A DNA stretch of 64,000 bases from Mycolicibacterium gilvum (GTDB lineage: Bacteria > Actinomycetota > Actinomycetes > Mycobacteriales > Mycobacteriaceae), in NCBI RefSeq assembly GCF_900454025.1, contig NZ_UGQM01000001.1:868001-932000 (forward strand), read 5' to 3'. The position numbers were made by a program, and so were the translations under genes. Below, in pieces: positions 53,355-61,221 of the stretch. How positions within the stretch are numbered: the first letter of the stretch is position 1; each line of letters begins with the position of its first letter. The notes beneath the pieces are model-generated. The model was not told the origin of the DNA, made no database searches, and was given only the letters and a program-made list of their open reading frames with translations.

Positions 53355-53891
53355 GTGATGGTGCTGAGCCGATCTGTAGTCGCTGCCGTGTGCGTCGCCG
53401 CGGCCGGTGTCCTCAACGCGTCCGGCCTGGCCGCGGCGCAACCGCCGCCGCCACCGCCCCCTCCGCCGGCTCCCGACATCAATGCCTATCCACCGGCCAA
53501 CCCGAAGGACTTCGCGGTCCATCAGGGGTCGGCGTACGCGTTCACCACCGCCGGTCTGACGTGCATGGTGCAGCGCTCGGGACCCTACGGGTGCAGCGGG
53601 GTCCTGCCCGGTGCCCCCAACAACGCGAACCTGGTGAGCGGCCGCTCCGGAACGGTTCCGGGGTTCGGCGCCGCACCGCAGCCGATCGTCGGCGAACCGG
53701 TCAACGCGCTGCCGCCGAACACCCGGATCAGCTTCGGCACCGTGAGCTGCGGCGGGGACGGCACCGTCACGGCGTGCGTCGACAGCATGAATCAGGCCGG
53801 CTTCGTGGTCAGCCCGGATGCCACCTGGATCGTGAACGCGGTCAACCCGCTGGTCGCGCGTCCCGAGGGCACGAACCCGTACTTCAACTAG
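53355..53891 (+). CDS. Secreted two-disulfide protein, second of a tandem pair
   Basis: 178 residues. Signal peptide (about 1-29) followed directly by a run of nine prolines (PPPPPPPPPAPDINAYPPANPKDF), then the same domain as the preceding gene with TCMVQRSGPYGC, SCGGDGTVTAC and MNQAGFVVSP. A short extra C-terminal tail ends NPYFN. The 33-base gap suggests co-transcription. The poly-Pro linker may span peptidoglycan. The stop is four bases from the convergent gpsA stop. Confidence 0.78.
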   Translation: MMVLSRSVVAAVCVAAAGVLNASGLAAAQPPPPPPPPPAPDINAYPPANPKDFAVHQGSAYAFTTAGLTCMVQRSGPYGCSGVLPGAPNNANLVSGRSGTVPGFGAAPQPIVGEPVNALPPNTRISFGTVSCGGDGTVTACVDSMNQAGFVVSPDATWIVNAVNPLVARPEGTNPYFN

Positions 53892-53894
53892 GGG

Positions 53895-54920
53895 TCAGAA
53901 CCCCGAGCCGTGCACCTCGTGCCCGGGCTTCTCGGCGACCAGACCGTGGTAGGCCTGCTCGACGGTCGAGCCGTGGTTCACGACCCCGTCGACCTCGCGC
54001 GCGATCGGCATGGAGATCCCGTACTTCTCGGCGAACTCCATGATGACGCTGGCGGCCTTGACCCCTTCGGCGACCTGGTTCATCGCGGCGATGATCTCCT
54101 CGATCGTCTTGCCCTGACCGAGCTGCTCGCCGACGTGCCGGTTGCGGCTGCGCTGCGAGGTGCACGTCACGATGAGGTCGCCCATACCGGCCAGGCCGGC
54201 GAAGGTGTCGCGGTGCCCGCCCATCGCGACGCCCATCTTCGACATCTCGTTGACGGCGCGGGCCATCACCATCGCGCGGGTGTTCTCGCCGATGCCCAGC
54301 GAGTAGCCCATGCCGACGGCGATCGCGTAGACGTTCTTCAGCGCACCGGCGATCTCGACGCCGACGACGTCGTCGGTGGTGTAGGTACGAAAACGCTTGG
54401 TACGAAACAGGTTCGCGAGATTGGCGGCGAGATGCTGGTCGGGCATCGCGAGCACCGCGGCGGCGGCGTACCCGTCGGCGACCTCGCGGGCGATGTTGGG
54501 TCCGGCGAGGATCCCGGCGGGATGGCCCGGCAGCACCTCGTCAACGATCTGGCTCATCCGGTAGTTGGTGCCCTGTTCGAGGCCCTTGACCAACGACACC
54601 ACCGGAACCCACGGTCGTAGCTCCTTGGCCAGTTCGGTGAGCACGCCGCGGAATCCGTGCGACGGTACGCCCATCACGATCACGTCGGCGCACTCGGCGG
54701 CCTCGGAGAAGTCGGTCGTGGCCTTCAGGGTGTGGGCGAGTTCGACATCGTCGCCGAGGTACTTGCTGTTGCGGTGGTTGTCGTTGATGTCGCTCGCGGT
54801 TTCCTCCGAGCGCACCCACTGCAGCGTCGGGCCGCGCCGGGCGCAGATCGACGCGACGGTGGTTCCCCAGGAGCCGCCGCCGAGAACAACAACCTTGGGT
54901 TCGCGCTGCGCAGGTGCCAT
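53895..54920 (-). CDS. gpsA: NAD(P)-dependent glycerol-3-phosphate dehydrogenase GpsA
   Basis: 341 residues from ATG 54920. The N-terminal Rossmann motif is VVLGGGSWGTTVASI, and the substrate domain has EIAGALKNVYAIAVGMGYSLG with the catalytic Lys, GMGDLIVTCTSQRSRNRHVG and EGVKAASVIMEFA. It reduces dihydroxyacetone phosphate to glycerol-3-phosphate for phospholipid synthesis. A GTG nine bases earlier is possible. It corresponds to Rv0564c (gpdA1). Confidence 0.95.
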   Translation of the reverse strand: MAPAQREPKVVVLGGGSWGTTVASICARRGPTLQWVRSEETASDINDNHRNSKYLGDDVELAHTLKATTDFSEAAECADVIVMGVPSHGFRGVLTELAKELRPWVPVVSLVKGLEQGTNYRMSQIVDEVLPGHPAGILAGPNIAREVADGYAAAAVLAMPDQHLAANLANLFRTKRFRTYTTDDVVGVEIAGALKNVYAIAVGMGYSLGIGENTRAMVMARAVNEMSKMGVAMGGHRDTFAGLAGMGDLIVTCTSQRSRNRHVGEQLGQGKTIEEIIAAMNQVAEGVKAASVIMEFAEKYGISMPIAREVDGVVNHGSTVEQAYHGLVAEKPGHEVHGSGF

Positions 54921-54991
54921 GGCGATCACCCTAGGTCGGGGGAGCCACCCCGAGGGCGGAAATGACGTCGCTCAGGTCCGCGGGCGACGAG

Positions 54992-55041
54992 CGTGGGGCC
55001 CGTGTACGCGCAACGACGGTTTCGCGTACACAAGGCCCACG
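54992..55041. terminator. Imperfect 19-bp inverted repeat downstream of yajQ
   Basis: Arms 54992-55010 and 55023-55041 contain a perfect inner stem GTGTACGCG/CGCGTACAC plus an outer GTGGG/CCCAC part, with a 12-base loop. It lies just after the yajQ stop and before gpsA, so it probably terminates yajQ transcription. Confidence 0.6.
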
Positions 55042-55051
55042 GTCGCTGCGC

Positions 55052-55543
55052 TCAGCGGTAGTTGACGAACTGCACCGCGAAGTCGAGGTCGGCGCCGCGC
55101 AGCAGGGACTGGACGGCCTGCAGATCGTCGCGCTTCTTGGAGCTGACGCGGATCTCCTCGCCCTGGATCTGCGCCTTCACACCCTTGGGGCCCTCGTCGC
55201 GGATCAGCTTGGTGACCTTCTTGGCGTCCTCGCTCGAGATGCCCTGCTTGATGCTGCCGATCACCTTGTAGGTCTTGCCCGACGGTTGCGGGTCGCCGGC
55301 GTCGAACGCCTTCATCGAGATGTCGCGGCGGATCAGCTTCTCTTTGAAGACGTCCACGGCGGCCTTGACGCGTTCTTCGGTGGAGGAGACGAGGATGATG
55401 CCTTCTTCGCCCTGCCACTCGATGGTGGTGTCGGTGCCCCGGAAGTCGAATCGGGTGGCCAGCTCTTTGGCCGCCTGGTTGAGCGCGTTGTCGACCTCCT
55501 GGCGGTCGACCTTGCTGACGATGTCGAACGAAGAATCCGCCAT
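55052..55543 (-). CDS. yajQ: YajQ-family nucleotide-binding protein
   Basis: 163 residues from ATG 55543. Family features are [22 protein letters not shown], the [13 protein letters not shown] strand, and a second ferredoxin-like repeat starting [16 protein letters not shown] and ending in [15 protein letters not shown]. Members bind c-di-GMP or nucleic acid; a role in mycobacteria is not settled. The longer frame with extra N-terminal residues is not conserved-looking. It corresponds to Rv0566c. Confidence 0.92.
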   Translation of the reverse strand: MADSSFDIVSKVDRQEVDNALNQAAKELATRFDFRGTDTTIEWQGEEGIILVSSTEERVKAAVDVFKEKLIRRDISMKAFDAGDPQPSGKTYKVIGSIKQGISSEDAKKVTKLIRDEGPKGVKAQIQGEEIRVSSKKRDDLQAVQSLLRGADLDFAVQFVNYR

Positions 55544-55690
55544 TGGACCCGTCCCTCCCTCGCGGTGTCGGTGCTTGCGACCATCTTGGCCGTAGCCGGC
55601 GGTGACAGCCAAACCACCCTGGCGATTTGTTGTGGGGGTATGGGTTCGTTATATCCTGCTGTGCGCGCTCCACAGCGCACGCAGCACCCC
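55544..55690. promoter_or_regulatory. yajQ / tRNA-Tyr intergenic region
   Basis: 147 bases between the divergent yajQ start and the tRNA. The right part contains a promoter-like GTTATATCCTGCT stretch (55647-55660) about 35 bases before the tRNA, with TATATC as a likely -10 element. Nothing else is recognisable. Confidence 0.4.
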
Positions 55691-55773
55691 GGCAGGTTGC
55701 CCGAGCGGCCAATGGGAGCGGACTGTAAATCCGTCGGCTAACGCCTACACAGGTTCGAATCCTGTACCTGCCA
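55691..55773 (+). tRNA. tRNA-Tyr (anticodon GTA)
   Basis: A full cloverleaf of 83 bases: acceptor GGCAGGT paired with ACCTGCC at the 3' end, discriminator A, anticodon stem around GTA (55725-55727), a long class-II variable arm as expected for Tyr, and T-loop GGTTCGAATCC. No CCA is encoded. The 3' half probably serves as the attachment site of the adjacent integrated element, whose integrase gene lies seven bases downstream in reverse orientation. Confidence 0.97.
55740..55773. other. Putative attL core in the tRNA-Tyr 3' end
   Basis: Tyrosine integrases of actinobacterial prophages commonly target the T-arm and acceptor end of tRNA genes and restore the gene on insertion. The integrase abuts this tRNA. 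The exact core cannot be defined because the matching attR copy is outside the window. Confidence 0.5.
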
Positions 55774-55779
55774 CGCTGG

Positions 55780-57015
55780 TCAGGCCCCCTTTCGAGGGGG
55801 CCTGCTTGCGTTCTGGGGGACGGCCGTCCGCAGTGCGTCCGCAGTAGTCGCGGCAGCCGCATCGAACGCGGCCGCTACGGCGTCCAGATCGTCCGGGAAC
55901 AAGTGGCCGTAGCGGTCCAGCGTCAGCACCGCCGACTTATGGCCCAAGAGCTTCTGTACGACCTTGATGTTCGCCCCTGACCGAATGGCCAAGCTGGCGC
56001 ATGTATGCCGCAGGTCGTGCAGCCGCGCACCCTCGCACCCGTCGACCGCCGCCGAGGCCTTCTGGAAGGTGTAGCGGGCCTGACCGAGCGTCAGGTACCC
56101 CCCGCCGCGCGCAGACGGGAACACTAACGCCGTCTTGTCCCGGTCGCCGATCTCCGTCTCCAGCATCCTCGCCACGAACGCTGGCACCGGCACCGTGCGA
56201 TTGGTGTGATTCTTCGTCGACCCCTCAACCAACCCTGTCTTGCGGACGTACGTCACTGACCGCCGCACCCGAATCCGGCGGCCCATCACATCGACATCAG
56301 CCACCTGGAGCGCGGCGGCCTCGCCGAACCGCAGACCGCAGTAGCCGAGGACCAGGACCAGCGTCCGTAGCCGGCCTGACGCGACAGCGATCCTGTGCAG
56401 CTGCTCGTGTGTCAGGTACCGCTGCTCGGTATCGGGCAACACCGGCAGTTCCAAGTCCTCGGCGGGATTAGCCGCCAGGTGCTTGGCCTTCACCGCGAAC
56501 CGCAATACGGCACCGACGAGCTGGTGCGCTTGCCGCACTCGTGACGCGCTCAACCCCTTGCCCTCGAAGCGAACCGACCCCTCGACGGACAGACCCGTCA
56601 CCCACACCTGCAGGTCTTCGAATCGGATTTCCCGTAGTGCCACATCCTTCCACCGAGGCAAAACGATGGTGTCAAGCAGCGAGCGGTATCCCGCAACAGT
56701 TTTCGCCGACCGATGCGCCTTCGTGGATATCCACCTCTCGGCCATCGTCCCGAAGGTGATGCCCGATAGTGCCGGATCGGTCCAGGTGCCGGTGACTTGA
56801 TCGGAAACCTGTTTGTTCAGCCAGTTCTGCGCGTCAGCCTTACGGCCGAATCCCTTGGCATGTTCTTTCCCGTTCTCGTCGACATACCGTGCACGCCAAC
56901 GCAACCCATTGCCGTTGGCCGCGGATGGGGCTGTCTCTGTCGTGCCGTCGTGGAGTCGGACCGTCTTCGTCCAGCGATCCTCGACACCGGAGCGGCGGTT
57001 ACGCGTCTGGGTCAT
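55780..57015 (-). CDS. int: Tyrosine recombinase integrase
   Basis: 411 residues: an N-terminal arm-binding domain, a SAM-like core-binding domain (about 90-185) and a C-terminal catalytic domain. All active-site residues are present: Arg229 (CGLRFGE), Lys about 268, HxxR at 333-336 (HDLRHT), His359 (LLGHKS) and Tyr369 (LDRYGH). It integrates and, with a directionality factor, excises the element at tRNA-Tyr. The start overlaps the repressor stop by 17 bases. Confidence 0.95.
   Translation of the reverse strand: MTQTRNRRSGVEDRWTKTVRLHDGTTETAPSAANGNGLRWRARYVDENGKEHAKGFGRKADAQNWLNKQVSDQVTGTWTDPALSGITFGTMAERWISTKAHRSAKTVAGYRSLLDTIVLPRWKDVALREIRFEDLQVWVTGLSVEGSVRFEGKGLSASRVRQAHQLVGAVLRFAVKAKHLAANPAEDLELPVLPDTEQRYLTHEQLHRIAVASGRLRTLVLVLGYCGLRFGEAAALQVADVDVMGRRIRVRRSVTYVRKTGLVEGSTKNHTNRTVPVPAFVARMLETEIGDRDKTALVFPSARGGGYLTLGQARYTFQKASAAVDGCEGARLHDLRHTCASLAIRSGANIKVVQKLLGHKSAVLTLDRYGHLFPDDLDAVAAAFDAAAATTADALRTAVPQNASRPPRKGA
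55781..55804. terminator. Perfect 10-bp hairpin after tRNA-Tyr, inside the integrase 3' end
   Basis: CAGGCCCCCT and AGGGGGCCTG flank a TTCG tetraloop. It lies eight bases after the tRNA and codes for the last residues of the integrase (PPRKGA). It is likely the tRNA terminator brought in or retained at the junction, and can also end the integrase message. Confidence 0.8.
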
Positions 57016-57742
57016 CTAAGTCATCGAAGTCATCTAGGCCATCGGGCGGCGCTGGCCGATACTTCAGCGCATCGAGCATCGCCAGTTGAGAAATTGAGGG
57101 ATGTATCGGCCGCAATTCTGTACCTCTCACTCGATCAAGAACTTCCCGATACGAATCCCCCTTGAACTCGTCGCGAAGGTCGGTCATAAATTCTTGTTTC
57201 CGCAGCGTGGACATAATCTCCCGGTTCAATTCACGCCCCCAGTTTGTAAGCAGCCAAGACTCCGCCCACGCCTTCATCGGGCCCAGATCGGCAGTCCTGC
57301 CGTCTTCGTCTGACGCCGATTCCTGATCCAGCGCCGCCATTAGAAGGGCGAGGTCCACCAACTGCGGCGCCAGGTCGGCCGCGAACTCTTTCAGCGCCTT
57401 ACGGTGGCCTCGGAAATCCTTGTTCAGTTGCAGCAATAGCCCTCGCGCCGCTCGGTCCTCACGCCCCGCGAGCAGCATGTAGTCCTGGACCCCCAACACC
57501 TTCGCCACCGCGCGCGCCTCGCTGAAGCGCAACGGACGCGTGCCCTTCTCGATCTTCAGAATCGTCTGCTGGTGGACACGCTCGCCCAGTGACCGGCCAA
57601 GCGCCTCGGCCAATTCAAGCTGCGACATGCCGATAGCCGTCCTGTAGGCCCTGATGTTCGCACCAACCAACTGGTCGAACCCAACCTCGGCCCCACCGTC
57701 CCCACCGTCGCCTGTCACGCGCCAAACGCTACAACGTGACAT
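56999..57742 (-). CDS. XRE-family phage repressor-like protein
   Basis: About 247 residues from ATG 57742 (GTG 57745 and GTG 57718 also possible). An HTH_XRE domain at about 25-90 (IRAYRTAIGMSQLELAEALGRSL ... QQTILKIEKGTRPL) is followed by a helical C-terminal region and an unusual acidic tail (DDFDDLDDPDA). It is divergent from the early genes, as an immunity repressor should be, and co-directional with int. There is no LexA-type protease domain, so induction is not by RecA self-cleavage of this protein. Confidence 0.85.
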   Translation of the reverse strand: MSRCSVWRVTGDGGDGGAEVGFDQLVGANIRAYRTAIGMSQLELAEALGRSLGERVHQQTILKIEKGTRPLRFSEARAVAKVLGVQDYMLLAGREDRAARGLLLQLNKDFRGHRKALKEFAADLAPQLVDLALLMAALDQESASDEDGRTADLGPMKAWAESWLLTNWGRELNREIMSTLRKQEFMTDLRDEFKGDSYREVLDRVRGTELRPIHPSISQLAMLDALKYRPAPPDGLDDFDDLDDPDA

Positions 57743-57745
57743 CAC

Positions 57746-57814
57746 CTTGACTCAACACCCAAACGGTTGCTACTTTCTGGTTGTCGAATACCAACAACGA
57801 AAGGGTTGATTTGG
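57746..57814. promoter_or_regulatory. Immunity-region intergenic switch
   Basis: 69 bases between divergent repressor and AlpA/Xis-like genes. GGTTG occurs three times (57765, 57779, 57804), and a partial dyad GTTGT...ACAAC lies near the centre. These are possible repressor-binding sites, but no convincing full palindrome is seen. Confidence 0.35.
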
Positions 57815-58027
57815 ATGGCAGGTGACGAGCTGCTCCACACCAAGCAGGTTGAAGAGCAGTACGGGATCAACGCCGGAACGCTGCGGTTCTGGAGGTCTAC
57901 GGACCAGGGGCCGGCGTCCTTCACGCTCGGCCGACGTGGCCGCGTCGTGTACCGGCGCAGCGAGGTTGAACGCTGGCTGGCCGAGCAGGAGGCCACAACC
58001 CGGCGCGGTGGTGGCGACGCAGCGTGA
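57815..58027 (+). CDS. Small MerR/AlpA-type HTH protein (excisionase or activator)
   Basis: 70 residues: LLHTKQVEEQYGINAGTLRFWRSTDQGPASFTLGRRGRVVYRRSEVERWLAEQE is the classic HTH_17/AlpA-Xis fold. It is the first rightward gene of the element, where excisionases and AlpA-type activators of satellites sit. ATG 57815 is supported by an AAAGGG site. Its stop overlaps the next GTG. Confidence 0.82.
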   Translation: MAGDELLHTKQVEEQYGINAGTLRFWRSTDQGPASFTLGRRGRVVYRRSEVERWLAEQEATTRRGGGDAA

Positions 58028-58188
58028 GCCATCCCCACATCACACAAGCCGACCGGGACGCGCTCGACGACCGCGGCCTAGTCGACGACGACAACACGGA
58101 AATGCTGACGGCTCCCGTGAACCCGGTTGTTGACGCAACCGGCGGGAGCCGTCCGAACCCACCAATCAGCAGAAAGGCAAGTTCATGA
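58024..58188 (+). CDS. Small acidic protein, 54 aa, unknown
   Basis: GTG 58024 overlaps the preceding stop (GTGA), and its own TGA (58186-58188) overlaps the next ATG (58185). The product begins MSHPHITQADRDALDDRGL and is rich in Asp and Pro. No family is recognised. The two-sided start/stop overlap is the best evidence that it is translated. Confidence 0.6.
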   Translation: MSHPHITQADRDALDDRGLVDDDNTEMLTAPVNPVVDATGGSRPNPPISRKASS

Positions 58189-58577
58189 CAACAACTGTAA
58201 CCCCACCCACCGACGAACTGGTCGATGGACGCGGCGGCCGCTGGCTCGGCAAGCGCGGCATCTACCGCCACAACCAGCCTGCGGTCGAGTGCGTCGATGT
58301 CGAGGACGGAGGTGTGGCGTTTCACACGATGGTCACCTCTGTTGGCTGGGACCCAGGCATCAAGGGTGAACTGATCCGCTGGGTGGCCAGCGACGGCGAA
58401 GTCGGATACGAGGTGCGCATCAACGGCACCGAAGAGGACGCGGGTACGTGCGATGTCGCTGCATTCAGCATCGACAGTCTGGGCGCACTGGCCAAAGTCG
58501 CCAACGACCTCCGCTACGAGTGGGAGATCATCACCGGCGTCTACGCATCCGAGGGCATCCGCTGGAGTGTCTGGTGA
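58185..58577 (+). CDS. Element protein of unknown function, 130 aa
   Basis: 130 residues, mixed alpha/beta, acidic, with Trp-rich spots (SVGWDPGIKGELIRWVASDGEVGYEVRI, EGIRWSVW at the end). No motif is recognised. It is coupled to both neighbours by ATGA and GTGA overlaps in the early gene string. Confidence 0.65.
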   Translation: MTTTVTPPTDELVDGRGGRWLGKRGIYRHNQPAVECVDVEDGGVAFHTMVTSVGWDPGIKGELIRWVASDGEVGYEVRINGTEEDAGTCDVAAFSIDSLGALAKVANDLRYEWEIITGVYASEGIRWSVW

Positions 58578-58789
58578 ACGACGCTAACCTCGACGACCCG
58601 AACGAGGCGATCCGAACCAACCTCGAATCCGCACGGGAACACGTGAAGGCCGGCGGGGCGCGCCTCATCGCCGACACCTTTCCGCTCGTGAATGTCGACA
58701 GCCGTCGGGCCATCGCCGAGATCACCGCGAACCTGATTTCGCTTGAGGAAGCCATCGACGGTGTGATCGGGAGCGAGGCCGGCGGATAA
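58574..58789 (+). CDS. Small helical protein, 71 aa, unknown
   Basis: 71 residues from GTG 58574, which overlaps the upstream stop. It is predicted all-helical (NEAIRTNLESAREHVKAGGARLIADTF ... AIAEITANLISLEEAIDGVIG). No family is recognised. The next ATG follows the stop immediately. Confidence 0.6.
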   Translation: MNDANLDDPNEAIRTNLESAREHVKAGGARLIADTFPLVNVDSRRAIAEITANLISLEEAIDGVIGSEAGG

Positions 58790-59320
58790 ATGACAGATGC
58801 AAGGTTCCCGGACCGGTGGCTGTCCGACCGTCGTCTCCAGCGGTTGTCGGACAGCCACTTCCGGGCCTTCATCACCTCGTTGGCGTGGTCGGTGTCGAAC
58901 CGGACAGACGGGGTGATCGAGCCCGAGGATCTGGGACTGATTCCGAACTTCTCTGCCGGTGCCGTGAAGGCATTCATGGACGCAGACCTGTGGTCCCCGC
59001 TCGTGAAGGGTTGGCTGATCACCGACTACGCGACGACTCAGACCAGCCGGGAACAGCTTTCGGCCGCGGAGATGGCTCGTGCCCGGGATCGGGAGAAGAA
59101 GGCCCGACAGCGCGCGGCGAAGAAGTCGGCTGCGACCAGTGCAGATGCAGATGTCCCCGGAGACGTCCCAGGGGATGTCCCGGGGGACAACACAGGACAG
59201 GACAGGCCAGGACAGGCTAGGCGTAGTAAAGGGGAGGTACCACCTCCGCTTGCCGCTGTCGTGAACGGTCCCCCGCAGTGGCGCGGCTCTGGTCCTAACC
59301 CATTCGATGAATACAAGTAG
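58790..59320 (+). CDS. Phage-type protein with N-terminal winged-helix-like region and repeat tail
   Basis: 176 residues. The N-terminal half (FPDRWLSDRRLQRLSDSHFRAFITSLAWSVSNRTDGVIEPEDLGLIP) resembles the first domain of mycobacteriophage and actinophage replication-initiation-like proteins. A basic coiled stretch (AAEMARARDREKKARQRAAKKS) follows, then VPGDVPGDVPGD repeats. It could mark the replication or origin site, but no helicase or primase motif is present. Confidence 0.6.
   Translation: MTDARFPDRWLSDRRLQRLSDSHFRAFITSLAWSVSNRTDGVIEPEDLGLIPNFSAGAVKAFMDADLWSPLVKGWLITDYATTQTSREQLSAAEMARARDREKKARQRAAKKSAATSADADVPGDVPGDVPGDNTGQDRPGQARRSKGEVPPPLAAVVNGPPQWRGSGPNPFDEYK
59153..59188 (+). repeat. 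Three 12-bp tandem repeats encoding (VPGD)3
   Basis: GTCCC(C/A/G)GG(A/G)GA(C/T) occurs at 59153, 59165 and 59177. It is followed by GGACAG/GGCCAG-type short repeats (59194-59220). Direct-repeat clusters inside replication genes are typical iteron positions, so this could be an origin. Confidence 0.7.
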
Positions 59321-59347
59321 CAGCAACAACTTTCAGAGGAGATCAAG

Positions 59348-60142
59348 GTGAGTGAAGTACAGGTGATGGAGGACCACGAGGTTTTGGTCCCGCTCGACCG
59401 TTCGGGTGCGGAGAAGCTTGACGGTCGTATCCGCCGGTTGGCCAAGCAGGCGGGGGATCAGCTCCTCCAGGTCGGTCGGCTCCTCGATGAGGCCCGGGCC
59501 GGCCGCGCACACGAGGCGTTGGGGTTCCCGAGCTGGACGGCCTATGTCGCCGACGCGCTCGGCGGGACGCTGCAGCTTTCGGGGGAGGCGCGCCAGGCGA
59601 TGGTCCAGATGATGGCGGGGGAGGGCATGTCTGTCCGGGCTATCGCGGCCGCGACCGGTGTCAGCAAGTCGACCGTCGACCGAGACCTCGCGCAGGTGCC
59701 ACATGATGACGGTGCGAGTGCGCCGGAATCAACTGTCCCACAACGGGACAGTTCAGATTCAGACCGCGCGGACGTGGACCCCGGACCGACCGGTGAGAAG
59801 GTCACCACCGGACTCGACGGCAAGTCTCGACGGCGCAAGCCGCGGGCCAAGAAGGAACCCAAACAGGAACCGGTGGTCGAGCTGAAAACGGAGCCCGTCA
59901 GCACTCGGCAAATCCAGATCCCTACTGCCTATCGCGCGTCGATCAAGACGCTGAGCACCGTCGCCTGCAGCATGCGGGATCTGGTCGACGATCCACGCTG
60001 GTCGAAAGCTCGGGATCGGTTCACCGAAAAAGACCGCGTGGAGCTGGACGGCAACATCGCGGTTCTCCAGACGCTGCGCGCCGCGATGGAAAACACTGCG
60101 GTGAACCGTACCGGCGATGTTTCCGAGGAGAGGACAGCATGA
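59348..60142 (+). CDS. ParB/KorB-like HTH protein
   Basis: 264 residues. A central HTH (EGMSVRAIAAATGVSKSTVDRDL, about 98-120) sits after a helical N-terminus with DRIRRLAKQAGDQLLQVGRLL-type sequence (here GRIRRLAKQAGDQLLQVG). A low-complexity basic Pro/Lys linker (about 155-175) leads to a helical C-terminus. Similar proteins are found early in actinobacterial prophages. It may regulate or partition the element; no partner ATPase is visible. GAGGAGATC precedes the GTG. Confidence 0.65.
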   Translation: MSEVQVMEDHEVLVPLDRSGAEKLDGRIRRLAKQAGDQLLQVGRLLDEARAGRAHEALGFPSWTAYVADALGGTLQLSGEARQAMVQMMAGEGMSVRAIAAATGVSKSTVDRDLAQVPHDDGASAPESTVPQRDSSDSDRADVDPGPTGEKVTTGLDGKSRRRKPRAKKEPKQEPVVELKTEPVSTRQIQIPTAYRASIKTLSTVACSMRDLVDDPRWSKARDRFTEKDRVELDGNIAVLQTLRAAMENTAVNRTGDVSEERTA

Positions 60143-60438
60143 CCGAACCGACACCCGACTACCATGCCCGCGCTGGGATGTACCGCCTATTGGTGGGGTA
60201 TGGCGCAATGACGCTCACCGGCAATCCCGGCGGTGCTGCCGTCTACAACTCAGCACTCGACAATGCCCTCGCCGACCCGCGCCTCAAACGCATCCTCAAT
60301 CAACTTGTGGGCGTGGTCTTCGCCACCCACCTGCAGTCCTGTGGTGACGACCCGAAAGCCACCGTGGAGATGATCGTGCGGGAGCTGCGAGCCGCTGAGG
60401 ATCTGGCCGGTCTCGATGACCAGGACGGCGAGCGATGA
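60139..60438 (+). CDS. Small element protein, 99 aa, unknown
   Basis: 99 residues, helical, with MYRLLVGYGAMTLTGNPGGAAVYNSALDNALADPRLKRIL and an acidic end. It overlaps the previous stop by ATGA and the next start by ATGA. No family is recognised. Confidence 0.65.
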   Translation: MTEPTPDYHARAGMYRLLVGYGAMTLTGNPGGAAVYNSALDNALADPRLKRILNQLVGVVFATHLQSCGDDPKATVEMIVRELRAAEDLAGLDDQDGER

Positions 60439-60665
60439 CCGGTGAACCGAAGCTCGCTTGGCAGCACGCATGGGATTACGGCATCGAGACGGGCCGCTAC
60501 ATCCTGGTGGGGGAACCGGGAGACCGCTGGGAAGACGCTGTTCTGCACAAGGGCCCGAACTTCGACACCGCCCCACTGCACACCGACCCGCGCATCGCCG
60601 CCGAGCAACAGATTCTTGACAACATGGTGCGCGCCCAGGCGAAGGCCGAAGAGGAGGGGTCGTGA
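60435..60665 (+). CDS. Small element protein, 76 aa, unknown
   Basis: 76 residues with a beta-rich N-terminal half (AWDYGIETGRYILVGEPGDRWEDAVLH) and a helical C-terminal half. Coupled to both neighbours (ATGA, GTGA). No family is recognised. Confidence 0.65.
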   Translation: MTGEPKLAWQHAWDYGIETGRYILVGEPGDRWEDAVLHKGPNFDTAPLHTDPRIAAEQQILDNMVRAQAKAEEEGS

Positions 60666-60835
60666 GGATCAACGCCTACAACGGCATCGAGCCACGCGCA
60701 TGGGCCAGCGCCAACAAGCGGGTACAGATCCAGCTCGGTGTCCATCGGATCACCGCGTTGCCCGATGAGGCGGCCGAGTTCGCACGCAGGCTGGCCGCCG
60801 CCGAGCGAGCCGAAGCTGGCGAGGTCGATCGGTGA
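60662..60835 (+). CDS. Small element protein, 57 aa
   Basis: GTG 60662 overlaps the upstream stop and its TGA (60833-60835) overlaps the next GTG. The product (MRINAYNGIEPRAWASANKR ... VHRITALPDEAAEFARRLAAAER) has a short beta part and a C-terminal helix. Two-sided coupling supports real translation. Confidence 0.6.
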   Translation: MRINAYNGIEPRAWASANKRVQIQLGVHRITALPDEAAEFARRLAAAERAEAGEVDR

Positions 60836-61221
60836 CCCTCAAGCCCTGCATCGACTGCGGTGTGCCGAGTGCCTCGACCCGGTGCTCAGCCCACCGCGGC
60901 TACGACGCGGCATGGACCAGGCTCAGCCAGCGTGCCCGCAAGCTGCAACGGTTCTGCTCCGACTGCGGCGCCACCGAGAACCTGCAGGCCGACCACAGCC
61001 CCGAGGCATGGGCACGCCGAGCGGCCGGCAAGCGTATCCGCCTCAAGGACATCGACGTCGTGTGCGGACCATGCAACACCACGAGAGGACAGGCACGACC
61101 AGATCCGTTGCAGCACAACCATACTCGCAGGTCAGTAAGTGGGGGGATGCCCCGAGCGAAAGCCCAGGCCAGACCGCCCAGCCGAGAAGCCGATTACACA
61201 CCCTTGGGGGGTATGAGGTGA
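60832..61221 (+). CDS. HNH homing/packaging endonuclease
   Basis: 129 residues with a zinc-binding CxxC pair near the N-terminus (CIDCGVP), CSDCGATENLQADHSPEAWARR holding the catalytic HNH core, and a second pair CGPCNTTRG. HNH genes directly before the large terminase are a conserved feature of many phages and capsid-forming satellites, where they help cleave DNA during packaging. GTG overlaps the upstream stop; its TGA overlaps the terminase GTG. Confidence 0.85.
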   Translation: MTLKPCIDCGVPSASTRCSAHRGYDAAWTRLSQRARKLQRFCSDCGATENLQADHSPEAWARRAAGKRIRLKDIDVVCGPCNTTRGQARPDPLQHNHTRRSVSGGMPRAKAQARPPSREADYTPLGGMR

